This document shows, piece after piece, positions 7,649-14,956 of a stretch of 51,688 bases of DNA. Below the pieces are notes generated by a model. That model saw only the letters and a program-made list of their open reading frames with translations, was not told where the DNA came from and made no database searches. Position 1 is the stretch's first letter; every line of letters begins with the position of its first letter. The stretch is from Butyrivibrio sp. WCD3002 (GTDB taxonomy: Bacteria > Bacillota > Clostridia > Lachnospirales > Lachnospiraceae), in assembly GCF_000424265.1 (NCBI RefSeq), contig NZ_AUJO01000025.1:1-51688 (forward strand), written 5' to 3'. A program made the translations under genes and the position numbers.

Positions 7649-7677
7649 CTAATGAGACACGTGGGAATCGAACCCAC
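7649..7677. repeat. att-like direct repeat, proximal copy within tRNA-Lys
   Basis: A 29-bp perfect copy of 3990-4018. It forms the functional 3' end of tRNA-Lys, so integration preserved the tRNA. Confidence 0.9.
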
Positions 7678-7725
7678 GACAACTTGATTAAAAGTCAAGT
7701 GCTCTACCAACTGAGCTAGTATCTC
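7653..7725 (-). tRNA. tRNA-Lys (TTT)
   Basis: 73 nt. The acceptor GAGATAC pairs with GTGTCTC (one G-U). The D-arm is GCTC/GAGC, the anticodon arm CTTGA-CTTTTAA-TCAAG gives anticodon TTT, and the T-arm is GTGGG-TTCGATT-CCCAC. The discriminator is A and CCA is not encoded. Its 3' part is the integration site of the neighbouring element. Confidence 0.97.
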
Positions 7726-7762
7726 ATATATATGAACTGCCTTAGCAGTGATATATCAAAAA

Positions 7763-7834
7763 CTGGGCTAGCGGGATTCGAACCCACGAGTGCAGCAGTC
7801 AAAGTGCTGTGCCTTACCGCTTGGCGATAGCCCA
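7763..7834 (-). tRNA. tRNA-Gln (TTG)
   Basis: 72 nt. The acceptor TGGGCTA/TAGCCCA starts with a weak T-A pair, as usual for tRNA-Gln. The anticodon arm CAGCA-CTTTGAC-TGCTG gives TTG, and the T-arm GTGGG-TTCGAAT-CCCGC is intact. The discriminator is G. Confidence 0.96.
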
Positions 7835-7917
7835 TCATACACAGCAGATGTGCTTACTTAATGATAACCCGAATTAAGTCATTTTTAAATATCGAATTAC
7901 CGCCCTAAATAAAAAAG

Positions 7918-7991
7918 GGTGGATAGTGGGACTCGAACCCACGGTCTCCAGAACCACAATCTGGCGCGCTAACCAACTGCGCCATACCCAC
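7918..7991 (-). tRNA. tRNA-His (GTG)
   Basis: 74 nt plus an encoded extra G at 7992 (G-1), which pairs with the discriminator C, the tRNA-His identity element. The anticodon arm CCAGA-TTGTGGT-TCTGG gives GTG. Confidence 0.97.
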
Positions 7992-8028
7992 CATATAGAT
8001 AAGACTAAGATCAAGTCTTAGTCTTAAA

Positions 8029-8102
<74 letters not shown>

Positions 8103-8749
8103 ATAATCGCAACTCATAGCGACATCTACAGATTATATATGAGAGATCATATGCTGTCAATAATAAATTTTAAATTTTTCAAAAAACTTTTATTAAGCTT
8201 TTAAAAAGCCAGTAACCGAGCGCTATACAGCCGATTTAAACAGAGACTCTAACTTTGGGTTCGAGGTTCTCTTTTGTTAAGCGCCAGTGGCGCTCATCTT
8301 TGCCGCCGACCTCTGCTTAGCAACGACCGGAACGAAGTGAAGACCCGGCAGGCGAGATACGAACCCTGGAGTCGAGGTCTCCCCCGCTTACAAAAATGCT
8401 CCTCTGAAGTAATTCCAAAAGCGGGTGATGGGTTGCTGCGTGCCAGTGGCACGCGTTTAGCAACGACCGGAACGAAGTGAAGACCCGGCAGGCGAGATAC
8501 GAACCCTGGAGTCGAGGTCTCCCCCGCTTACAAAAATACTCCTCTGAAGTAATTCCAAAAGCGGGTGATGGGTTGCTGCGTGCCGGTGGCACGCGTTTAG
8601 CAACGACCGTTGCTAGAGGTCCGGGGGACCTCTGCTCAGCAACGACCGGAACGGAGTGTAGACACGAAGCGGAGACTCGAACCCTGGGTTCGAGGTCTCC
8701 CCCGCTTACAAAAATACTCCTCAGGATAAATCCTGAGGAGTATTTTGTA
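8103..8749. repeat. 140-bp tandem repeats with tRNA-Gly 3' fragments
   Basis: Two units of exactly 140 bp (8321-8460 and 8461-8600) are nearly identical. A third, rearranged unit (8601-8749) runs into the real tRNA-Gly. Each unit contains GGAACGAAGTGAAGAC, a GAACCCTGGAGTCGAGGTCTCC stretch with hairpin potential, CCCGCTTACAAAAAT (part of the tRNA-Gly terminator), GCGGGTGATGGG (the tRNA-Gly 3' end), and a hairpin CGTGCC-AGT-GGCACG flanked by GTTGCT/AGCAAC. The terminator hairpin is broken in units 1 and 2 and complete only in unit 3. The array looks like repeated duplication of a tRNA 3' end plus terminator plus an inserted palindromic element. Reading frames inside it are not genes. Confidence 0.8.
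8711..8746 (-). terminator. Terminator downstream of tRNA-Gly
   Basis: AATACTCCTCAGGA pairs with TCCTGAGGAGTATT around TAAA, extended by flanking AAAA/TTTT and CTTAC/GTAAG. On the minus strand it lies directly after tRNA-Gly and is followed by TTTTTG. It means that tRNA-Gly and tRNA-Pro are terminated separately from the Arg-His-Gln-Lys group. Confidence 0.75.
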
Positions 8750-8820
8750 AGCGGGTGATGGGAATCGAACCCACGTATCCAGCTTGGAAGGCTGGTGTTC
8801 TACCATTGAACTACACCCGC
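8750..8820 (-). tRNA. tRNA-Gly (TCC)
   Basis: 71 nt. Acceptor GCGGGTG/CACCCGC, anticodon arm CCAGC-CTTCCAA-GCTGG with anticodon TCC, and T-arm GTGGG-TTCGATT-CCCAT. The discriminator is T. Fragments of its 3' end recur in the repeats to its left. Confidence 0.97.
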
Positions 8821-8845
8821 ATGTCTTATTTTGCGTTACTGCTAA

Positions 8846-8919
8846 TCGGGGTGACAGGATTCGAACCTGCGACCTCCTGGTCCCAAACCAGGCGCTCTAC
8901 CAAGCTAAGCCACACCCCG
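8846..8919 (-). tRNA. tRNA-Pro (TGG)
   Basis: 74 nt. Acceptor CGGGGTG/CACCCCG, anticodon arm CCTGG-TTTGGGA-CCAGG with anticodon TGG, and discriminator A. It is first in the minus-strand tRNA-Pro/tRNA-Gly pair. Confidence 0.97.
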
Positions 8920-9085
8920 TCTTGGAAGCGTTCTGTTTACTACCGGACCCGCAACGCAAGAAGAATTATATAATGATTTTCACCACATTGTCAACACTAT
9001 TTCTAAAATTTTTTTATTATTTTTTTTAAAATCTGCTGTCGCCCAGTAACCATGCGGATTTTCACCCACTAAATCTCTCTGATTT

Positions 9086-9577
9086 TTATAAAATATCAAG
9101 ATATTTTATCTCGTAGGTAAGCTCTCCCTCATCATCAATAGTAAGAATCAGATAAGAAGGTTTTCTTCCCTCCTGCCTCGGATATGAAAGACTCCCGGGA
9201 TTAAAAACATATATTCCGTCAATTTCCGCTGCCACAGGCTTATGTGTATGTCCATAAATCACCACATCTGCCCCGCGTACCAGAGCCTCTCGTCTGATGT
9301 CAGTACTTCCCATATTTACAAGATATCTGTGTCCGTGAGTAACGAAAAATCTGTGGGGCCACACTTCAAATTCCTGCTCATCCGGGAGGTTACTGAAAAA
9401 GTCATTATTTCCCTTAACGATCCTCATAGGAGCTGTACTGAGCTGCTGCATCTGAGTTTCAGAGCCTTCTGTATCTCCGCAGTGAATTATGAGATTAACA
9501 TCTTTTTCTAAATCCAATACTCTGTAAAAATTCTCGTCCTTGCGATGTGTATCGCTTACTACCAATATCTTATGCAT
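9086..9577 (-). CDS. YfcE/MJ0936-type metallophosphoesterase
   Basis: A 163-aa single-domain calcineurin-like phosphodiesterase with the metal-binding motifs in order: SDTHRKDE (D, H) near residue 8, HCGDTEG at about 32, KGNNDF at about 55, FVTHGHRY at about 80 and YGHTHKP at about 110. Such enzymes hydrolyse phosphodiesters with Mn2+ and probably act in the cytoplasm; the natural substrate is unknown. The start overlaps the end of rdgB by 8 bp, so the two genes are translationally coupled, an arrangement I believe is common in Clostridia. Confidence 0.92.
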   Translation of the reverse strand: MHKILVVSDTHRKDENFYRVLDLEKDVNLIIHCGDTEGSETQMQQLSTAPMRIVKGNNDFFSNLPDEQEFEVWPHRFFVTHGHRYLVNMGSTDIRREALVRGADVVIYGHTHKPVAAEIDGIYVFNPGSLSYPRQEGRKPSYLILTIDDEGELTYEIKYLDIL

Positions 9578-10169
9578 TAAAAATTTCCTTCAGCTTTTCT
9601 TCCATCATTCTAAGAGCCTTACCTCTGTGGCTAACAGCATTTTTCTCCTCAGGAAGGAGCTCTGCGGAGGTCTTTCCATACTCGGGCAGGAAAAATATCG
9701 GATCGTATCCAAATCCGTTCTCTCCGGCTATTTCATAGCCAATTCTACCCTCCATGGTACCTCTTACCACAATCTCCTCACCTCCGGGAAGACAAGCAGC
9801 TATAGCGCACACGAATCTGGCTGAGCGCTTTTCATCAGGAACATCTTTAAGCTTATCAAGAATGATCGCATTTTTCTCAGGATAAGGTGTCTCTCTGCCA
9901 AGATAGCGGGCAGAGTAAATTCCGGGTTCTTTGTTCAGAAAATCAATTTCAAGACCGGAATCATCGGCAAGAACTATTGCATCCTTGCAGTGCTCATGAA
10001 CAGCCCTTGCTTTTATCATGGCATTTTCCTCAAAGGTAGAACCATCTTCGACGATATCAATATCGATGCCCGCATCCTTCATGGAAACAATATCCTCTGT
10101 AAAGCCTCCGAGTATCTGACGAATTTCACGCATTTTATCATTATTGCCAGTTGCAAATACTATTCTCAT
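9570..10169 (-). CDS. rdgB: Non-canonical purine NTP pyrophosphatase (RdgB/HAM1)
   Basis: A 199-aa enzyme that hydrolyses ITP, dITP and XTP to monophosphates and keeps deaminated purines out of DNA and RNA. The motifs are ATGNNDKMREI at the N-terminus, LADDSGLEIDFL at about 69, GIYSARYLG, ENGFGYDPIFF at about 150 and SHRGKALR near the end. All are expected for the Ham1 family, and the length is normal. It lies 27 bp after the amidase-like gene in a minus-strand operon. Confidence 0.95.
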   Translation of the reverse strand: MRIVFATGNNDKMREIRQILGGFTEDIVSMKDAGIDIDIVEDGSTFEENAMIKARAVHEHCKDAIVLADDSGLEIDFLNKEPGIYSARYLGRETPYPEKNAIILDKLKDVPDEKRSARFVCAIAACLPGGEEIVVRGTMEGRIGYEIAGENGFGYDPIFFLPEYGKTSAELLPEEKNAVSHRGKALRMMEEKLKEIFNA

Positions 10170-10196
10170 AATCTCCTCCGTAAAATAACATTCTCT

Positions 10197-11273
10197 TTAC
10201 TGATTTCCGTTTATAATGCCCTGCAAAGCATCAGGTTCTTCATTTTCGATAGTAGGATTTATTATCTGAAAAGAAGCCTTTATACCGTCTACGATTCCTG
10301 TAGCACAATTCTCTATATAAGAATCCTGTCCAAAGCGCTTGCTGTCATCAGGGCTGTTTATATTTCCTATTGAAACAAACGCTGATGGAATAACAGCGTT
10401 CATTATTCTATCGTTATCACGGGGCACTTCTTCAAGCCCCAGGGCATTGGCCGATGCTGCCTGAGCAGTACATCTTTCCATAGTATCTGCGAATTTGATA
10501 TTACCAAATTCTCTTATAAAAAACTGCCCGTTATAAAATGTACGAATTCCTGCATCCTCCGCATTGGTGTCCTGTGTACCCACCTGAACATACAGATCTG
10601 CAGCAGAATCTGCAATTAAAGACTCGATATCCTCAGTAGTTACAGCATCATCAGACTGTCTTGTGTAGAAAACCTTAATGGACTCATCATTGTCCATTAT
10701 CTTCTTTATATATGGAATAAGTTTTAATCCTATATCATCCACAGGATCTATAACCACAACATTTTCATATACGCCTTCGGGGGTATTAAAAGAAACTGTT
10801 ATTTCAGAATCTCCAAGCTCCGTCGCATTTTCATATAGTCCGTCCAAACTGAATTCAAGGCAAACATTACCACTGTCATTTAATGGTTTGCAGGTAGCAC
10901 CTGTTATCATTGTAAGATCGGAAATAATACTGTTTTGATGATAAAACTCCGGATTTCTTCCTTTAATAAAAAGAAGAAATTTGTGCTCTGAATGCTTTTC
11001 TTCAAAGGTTATAAGATCCGAGCTCACACCTGCTTCAAGTGGAATAACAAGCGTTCCTTCACCTTTTCCTCCTGCAGGCGGGCTTATTTTCAGTTCAAAA
11101 GATTCTGTGCTTACCACTGCCCGTGTCTCTTCCTGAGTGGCTTCTGCAATAAGAATGCTTTTGGTGGCCGCTCTGTAGAACATAATTCCAAATGATATGA
11201 TTGCAAAAATAGCTGTATAAATAGCAGTCTTTTTTAATCTGTTATCAATCAATTCTGTCACCCTTAGTTTCAT
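10197..11273 (-). CDS. Membrane-anchored amidase_3-like protein without zinc ligands
   Basis: A 358-aa protein with a cytoplasmic start, one membrane segment (about 17-35) and an extracellular part. The C-terminal half follows the layout of N-acetylmuramoyl-L-alanine amidase (Amidase_3): VVVIDPVDDIG where active enzymes have IDPGHGG, KVFYTRQSDD for the usual YLTR..D, and LYVQVGTQDT where ISIHANA is expected, then a GIRTFY stretch. The zinc-binding His and Glu residues are absent from each motif, so it is probably a catalytically dead, wall-binding or regulatory relative. Homology to the family is my reading of motif order and needs a profile search. It overlaps the upstream methyltransferase gene by 29 bp. 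Confidence 0.6.
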   Translation of the reverse strand: MKLRVTELIDNRLKKTAIYTAIFAIISFGIMFYRAATKSILIAEATQEETRAVVSTESFELKISPPAGGKGEGTLVIPLEAGVSSDLITFEEKHSEHKFLLFIKGRNPEFYHQNSIISDLTMITGATCKPLNDSGNVCLEFSLDGLYENATELGDSEITVSFNTPEGVYENVVVIDPVDDIGLKLIPYIKKIMDNDESIKVFYTRQSDDAVTTEDIESLIADSAADLYVQVGTQDTNAEDAGIRTFYNGQFFIREFGNIKFADTMERCTAQAASANALGLEEVPRDNDRIMNAVIPSAFVSIGNINSPDDSKRFGQDSYIENCATGIVDGIKASFQIINPTIENEEPDALQGIINGNQ

Positions 11274-12414
11274 TTCTTCTGGGAGGCTTAGGTCCCATAT
11301 ACTGATAAAAATATGTCTTAATCATACCGTTATATATCTTACGGTTTTTATCTGCCTTTCGTCCTATATCGCGCTCTGCCTTCTCATAGGCTGTAATGAG
11401 ATACATGGACCATGAATCAAGGGCCTTGTACCGCTCTCCAAGCGTTCTGTAAAGCGCAGGAAGTTCAGCCTCCTCACCGATTCTCTCACCATAGGGCGGA
11501 TTTGTGATGATGAAGCCGTATTTTTTCCTGTGACTAAGATCTGCCACGTCTCTTGCCTGAAAATGGATAAGCTTATCCACTCCTGCCTTCTGTGCATTGA
11601 TTCTGGCAATTTCAATAACATCCGGATCTATATCATAACCCTGAATATCAGTCTCAATATCCATGTTTATCTCTTCTGCACACTCTTCCCGCACATCACG
11701 CCAATTATCAGGTGTTATGATATGAGTCCAGTTTTCAGCCGTAAAATGTCTATGCATACCGGGCGCTATTCCTGCCGCTATCATGGCAGCCTCTATAGGG
11801 AAGGTTCCACTTCCGCAAAAGGGATCAAGCAGGATTCTGTCGGCTCTCCAGGGTGTAAGCATCAAAAGGGCTGCCGCAAGATTCTCAGCAATCGGAGCCT
11901 TGGCTTCAAGCTTACGATATCCTCTCTTATGAAGGGAATCTCCTGTGGTATCAAGTGCTACCGTAACCTCATCCTTTAAAAGGAAAACTCTTACAGGAAA
12001 GCTTTCGCCGCTTTCTTCAAAACGTCTGATATGATAAATATCTGAAAGCCTGTCAACCATGGCCCTTTTCATGATGGACTGAATGTCCGAGGGGCTAAAA
12101 AGCTTGCTCTTTACACTACTTGCCTTCTTTACCCAGAACTTACCATCCTTAGGGACGAATTCCTCCCAGGGAAGCGCCTTGGTTCCCTGGAAAAGCTCTT
12201 CAAAGGTAGTTGCACGGAATGAGCCAACCTTTATAAGAACTCTCTCTGCAGTTCTAAGTCCGATATTTGCACGAACTACCGCATCCGGATCTCCCGCAAA
12301 GGTAACTCTTCCGTCCGAAACCTCCACTATCTCATAACCGAGGTTTATAATTTCTTTTTTTAAAACTGCCTCCAGCCCAAAATGGCACGGAGCAATAAGA
12401 TCAAATCTCTGCAT
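11245..12414 (-). CDS. THUMP-domain class I rRNA methyltransferase (RlmL/YpsC type)
   Basis: A 389-aa SAM-dependent RNA methyltransferase. An N-terminal ferredoxin-like/THUMP region (about 1-160) binds RNA. The methyltransferase domain carries DPFCGSGTFPIEAA (SAM-binding motif I, about 195) and IITNPPYGERIG (the N6-adenine or N2-guanine type catalytic NPPY motif, about 305). In E. coli the relative RlmL makes m2G2445 in 23S rRNA; Firmicutes proteins are called YpsC. I chose ATG 12414 with AAAGAGA 6 nt upstream over the TTG two codons earlier. Confidence 0.9.
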   Translation of the reverse strand: MQRFDLIAPCHFGLEAVLKKEIINLGYEIVEVSDGRVTFAGDPDAVVRANIGLRTAERVLIKVGSFRATTFEELFQGTKALPWEEFVPKDGKFWVKKASSVKSKLFSPSDIQSIMKRAMVDRLSDIYHIRRFEESGESFPVRVFLLKDEVTVALDTTGDSLHKRGYRKLEAKAPIAENLAAALLMLTPWRADRILLDPFCGSGTFPIEAAMIAAGIAPGMHRHFTAENWTHIITPDNWRDVREECAEEINMDIETDIQGYDIDPDVIEIARINAQKAGVDKLIHFQARDVADLSHRKKYGFIITNPPYGERIGEEAELPALYRTLGERYKALDSWSMYLITAYEKAERDIGRKADKNRKIYNGMIKTYFYQYMGPKPPRRNETKGDRID

Positions 12415-12550
12415 TATCAATCTCTTTCATAAAACATAAAAATATATACAATCCGTAATATGATACAATAAAAATCCGTAGTTTGTCTAATTTCAAAAAA
12501 ATTTAAAATCTACTCTAAAGTTTTTCAAAGTGATGACGATATAAATAATG

Positions 12551-12630
12551 TAAAAAAGAAGGACAATCTCCTTTTCTTAATGACCGGTATGGCGTCCCCA
12601 CCCATGCCGGTCTCCTCCCATTAATAGGGG
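12551..12630 (-). ncRNA. Candidate structured RNA or attenuator upstream of the methyltransferase gene
   Basis: On the minus strand TTAATG, GACCGGCATGG, CCATACCGGTC and CATTAA nest into one long stem with an asymmetric GGAGGA bulge and a GTGGGGACG loop. A second hairpin AAGGA-GATTG-TCCTT follows and then seven T. This is the shape of a short ncRNA with a terminator, or of a riboswitch or attenuator 135 nt before the methyltransferase start. I could not match it to a known riboswitch class. The rest of the 12415-12725 gap holds only AT-rich sequence and the tRNA promoter. Confidence 0.45.
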
Positions 12631-12665
12631 ATTTTTAAAAAATTTTGTGATATAATAATTTTGTG

Positions 12666-12693
12666 TTGACAATTCCTATTTTGATGTTATAAT
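12666..12693 (+). promoter_or_regulatory. Consensus sigma-70/SigA promoter of tRNA-Arg
   Basis: A perfect TTGACA (12666-12671) and a perfect TATAAT (12688-12693) are separated by 16 bp. The tRNA starts 33 bp after the -10 element, consistent with a short 5' leader removed by RNase P. Confidence 0.85.
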
Positions 12694-12725
12694 TATCTTC
12701 GTTGCACAGCAAATAAGGTGCATAT

Positions 12726-12799
12726 GTGTGTGTAGCTCAGCTGGATAGAGCGTCTGGCTACGGACCAGAAGGTCGAGGGTTCGAATCCTTTCACACACG
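12726..12799 (+). tRNA. tRNA-Arg (ACG)
   Basis: 74 nt. Acceptor GTGTGTG/CACACAC, D-arm GCTC/GAGC, anticodon arm TCTGG-CTACGGA-CCAGA with anticodon ACG (A34 is normally converted to inosine), T-arm GAGGG-TTCGAAT-CCTTT, and discriminator G. It is the only plus-strand tRNA in the window. Confidence 0.96.
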
Positions 12800-12859
12800 C
12801 TAATAAAAAAGCAGCTATGGCAAATGCCATGGCTGCTTTTTTATTAGCGTGTGTGAAAG
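12788..12859. terminator. Bidirectional terminator within a 35-bp-arm inverted repeat
   Basis: The central part (AAAAAAGCAGC...GCTGCTTTTTT) is a strong two-way terminator for tRNA-Arg and for the aarF operon. The symmetry extends far beyond a normal terminator: 12788-12822 and 12825-12859 are inverted copies with a single mismatch. The left arm is the 3' end of tRNA-Arg itself, from CTTTCACACACGC onward. Confidence 0.85.
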
Positions 12860-12890
12860 ACCTTACAATAATCGTTCTCCGCTTCGCGTT

Positions 12891-14624
12891 TTATTTTTTC
12901 TTATGCCTGTGGCGGCGACGTGCTGCTATTTTCAAGGCAATATTCCTTATTACAAGAAAACCACTTACAGCCATGGCGAAAGAAAAGCCAAGGGCTCCAA
13001 GGAGCGGTATTCCGAATATCTGTGGTTTCATCTGGGTAAGACACATTATGCTTGATGATATAAGGAGTGCTGCTACTCCTAGACCAATAACCACATTTCT
13101 GATGGATGAATATATCAGTTCATTCAGTTCTCTTGAAGTATTCAGTGTAAGGTTTACCTTGCTCTGACCTGCCAGATATTCCTTCATGGCCTGGGCAGTA
13201 AGGGATGGAAGCTCGATGCTCTTATCGGCGGCGCGGTACAGTGCGCGACCATATTTCATCATCTCTTCCTTTAAATCCATGTTTTCAATAAATTCATCCG
13301 TTATGCGGGATGTGGCTATCTGCATCATGTTTATATCCGGGCTGATGGCTGCAAGAACGCCCTGAACGTGGGCCAGTCCTCTGCACAGCATTGTCATTCC
13401 GTGCGGAAGTGCTATTCCGTTTTCCTTCATTATATCCATGAGGCACTGAAGCGCTGATGCGATATCAAGGCTGCCAAAGGACACAGAACCATACTGATCT
13501 ATGAAGCCTTTAATTTCCTGATAGAGCTTATCCCTGTCAGGTTTTCCTGTTACAGAGCCAAGATCAAGTACTGCATTTACTACAGCCTGTATATCATGAA
13601 GGGCTATACTGCGCACACCTCTCACCATAATGCGCCTGTCCTTTTCGGAAAGTCTGCCCATCATACCCATATCAATCCAGATAATCTTGCCATCCCGGAT
13701 TTTTACATTTCCCGGATGGGGATCCGCATGGAAAAAGCCATCGTTCATGACCTGCTTGATAAAATTATTGACAAATTTTTCGCCTATCTCATCAAGGTCA
13801 TAGCCGTGGGCCGTAAGGTATTCCACATCATCAATGGAACATCCGTGAATGTATTCCATGACAAGAACCTTATCCGTAGAGTATTCAGGGAACATCTTAG
13901 GGCAGCCAACATAGCGAATGTCCTTGTTATTCCTGGCAAACTCAGCCATATTGCAGGCTTCCTGGAAAAAGTCCATCTCTTCTCTGGCTACTGCCCACAT
14001 CTCGTCAAGGACCATATCAAGGTCCACAATGTTTTTCAGATCACCGACAGGTGGCATCAGCTTTACAAGGCGATGGAGAAGGCTTATGTCCCTTGACATG
14101 ATTTCATAGACGCCTTTCCTCTGCACCTTGATGATAACATCATCTATGCCTTCTTTATTCTCGACATTTTTAAGCTTTGCCCTGTGAACCTGAGCTATGG
14201 AAGCTGACCCGAGAGTATCCTCCTCTATCCACTCATAAATATCCGTATAAGGACATCCATAGGACTCCTCAATAACTTCGATCACTTCATCAAAAGGCAT
14301 GGGTGGTACATCAAAATTCAGCTTGGAAAGCTCATCACAATAGCGCTTCGGCAAGATGTCAGAATGCATCGACATTATCTGCCCAAGCTTAATATAAGTA
14401 GGGCCAAGCTCCTCAAGAATAATTCTCAGCTTCTCGGGAGATATGCCCCTTGTTATTTTATTTCTTGCAAGAACAGCGCGGATTTCTTTGAACCTCGCGC
14501 TGTCTTCTGCATTTTTCTCTTTACTTTTTTCTTCGGAATCTGCGTGTTTTAATTCCTCCGCCTTATCTGCCTGGGCGTCGGCTATCTGTCGCATTTTCCC
14601 TACCAGATCCGTTAAATCCGCCAT
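12891..14624 (-). CDS. AarF/ABC1/UbiB-family kinase-like protein
   Basis: A 577-aa member of the atypical ABC1/UbiB kinase family. It contains the family's KLGQIMSMHSDILP motif (about 75), the Ala-rich nucleotide loop GSASIAQVHRA (about 135), HADPHPGNVKIRDG (about 298; catalytic loop) and IWIDMGMMG (metal-binding DFG equivalent). Two or three membrane segments lie at the C-terminus (about 513-565). In aerobes the family supports ubiquinone synthesis; anaerobic clostridia make no ubiquinone, so a role in lipid or isoprenoid handling is more likely. It is the last gene of a five-gene operon, 4 bp after the phasin-like gene. Confidence 0.92.
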   Translation of the reverse strand: MADLTDLVGKMRQIADAQADKAEELKHADSEEKSKEKNAEDSARFKEIRAVLARNKITRGISPEKLRIILEELGPTYIKLGQIMSMHSDILPKRYCDELSKLNFDVPPMPFDEVIEVIEESYGCPYTDIYEWIEEDTLGSASIAQVHRAKLKNVENKEGIDDVIIKVQRKGVYEIMSRDISLLHRLVKLMPPVGDLKNIVDLDMVLDEMWAVAREEMDFFQEACNMAEFARNNKDIRYVGCPKMFPEYSTDKVLVMEYIHGCSIDDVEYLTAHGYDLDEIGEKFVNNFIKQVMNDGFFHADPHPGNVKIRDGKIIWIDMGMMGRLSEKDRRIMVRGVRSIALHDIQAVVNAVLDLGSVTGKPDRDKLYQEIKGFIDQYGSVSFGSLDIASALQCLMDIMKENGIALPHGMTMLCRGLAHVQGVLAAISPDINMMQIATSRITDEFIENMDLKEEMMKYGRALYRAADKSIELPSLTAQAMKEYLAGQSKVNLTLNTSRELNELIYSSIRNVVIGLGVAALLISSSIMCLTQMKPQIFGIPLLGALGFSFAMAVSGFLVIRNIALKIAARRRHRHKKK

Positions 14625-14628
14625 TTGC

Positions 14629-14916
14629 TCACTCTTTGCTCTCAGCAGCAGCTATAAGCTCCTTCAGCTTTGCAAGCTCCTCTGCTGAAAGTCCCTCAAC
14701 AACCTTGGAGAGGTCCTTTTTCTCCTCGTCCTTCTTTTCAGTAGACTCCTTTACCGTGCGCTTAAGCTCCTGATTAAGAGCCTTTCCCTGCTCAACGGTA
14801 ATCTCTCCTTTTTCAACCATTTCGCTAAGAATCTCACCTGCTTTTTCAGCAGAAAGAGCAACTGCTCCTACGCTTGCAAGCAAAATCTTCTTAAGTCCAT
14901 CAGTAAGAATATCCAT
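14629..14916 (-). CDS. Small phasin-like helical protein
   Basis: A 95-aa acidic, strongly helical protein. An amphipathic start (MDILTDGLKKILLASVGAVA) is followed by charged helices with KGEITVEQGKALNQELK, similar to the small phasin/PhaF-like proteins that accompany aarF genes in Firmicutes. I chose ATG 14916, which has AAAGGAGG at 7 nt; the longer frame to 14949 lacks such a site. It probably associates with AarF or a lipid surface. No enzymatic motif is present. Confidence 0.75.
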   Translation of the reverse strand: MDILTDGLKKILLASVGAVALSAEKAGEILSEMVEKGEITVEQGKALNQELKRTVKESTEKKDEEKKDLSKVVEGLSAEELAKLKELIAAAESKE

Positions 14917-14956
14917 GTTTTCATCCTCCTTTATATAACTCTCCCTCATGCAAATG

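Noticed and set aside
8321..8749. CRISPR array
   Set aside because: Period is 140 bp with no short repeat/unique spacer pattern and no cas genes; no CRISPR array is present anywhere in the window.
8274..8758. Several overlapping reading frames of 68-93 codons between tRNA-Arg and tRNA-Gly
   Set aside because: They lie wholly inside the 140-bp tandem repeats, repeat the same peptide and lack ribosome binding sites; they are by-products of the GC-rich repeats.
8755..9029. Reading frames across tRNA-Gly and tRNA-Pro (for example one starting MMGIEPTYPAWKAG)
   Set aside because: They are translations of tRNA genes, a common false annotation.
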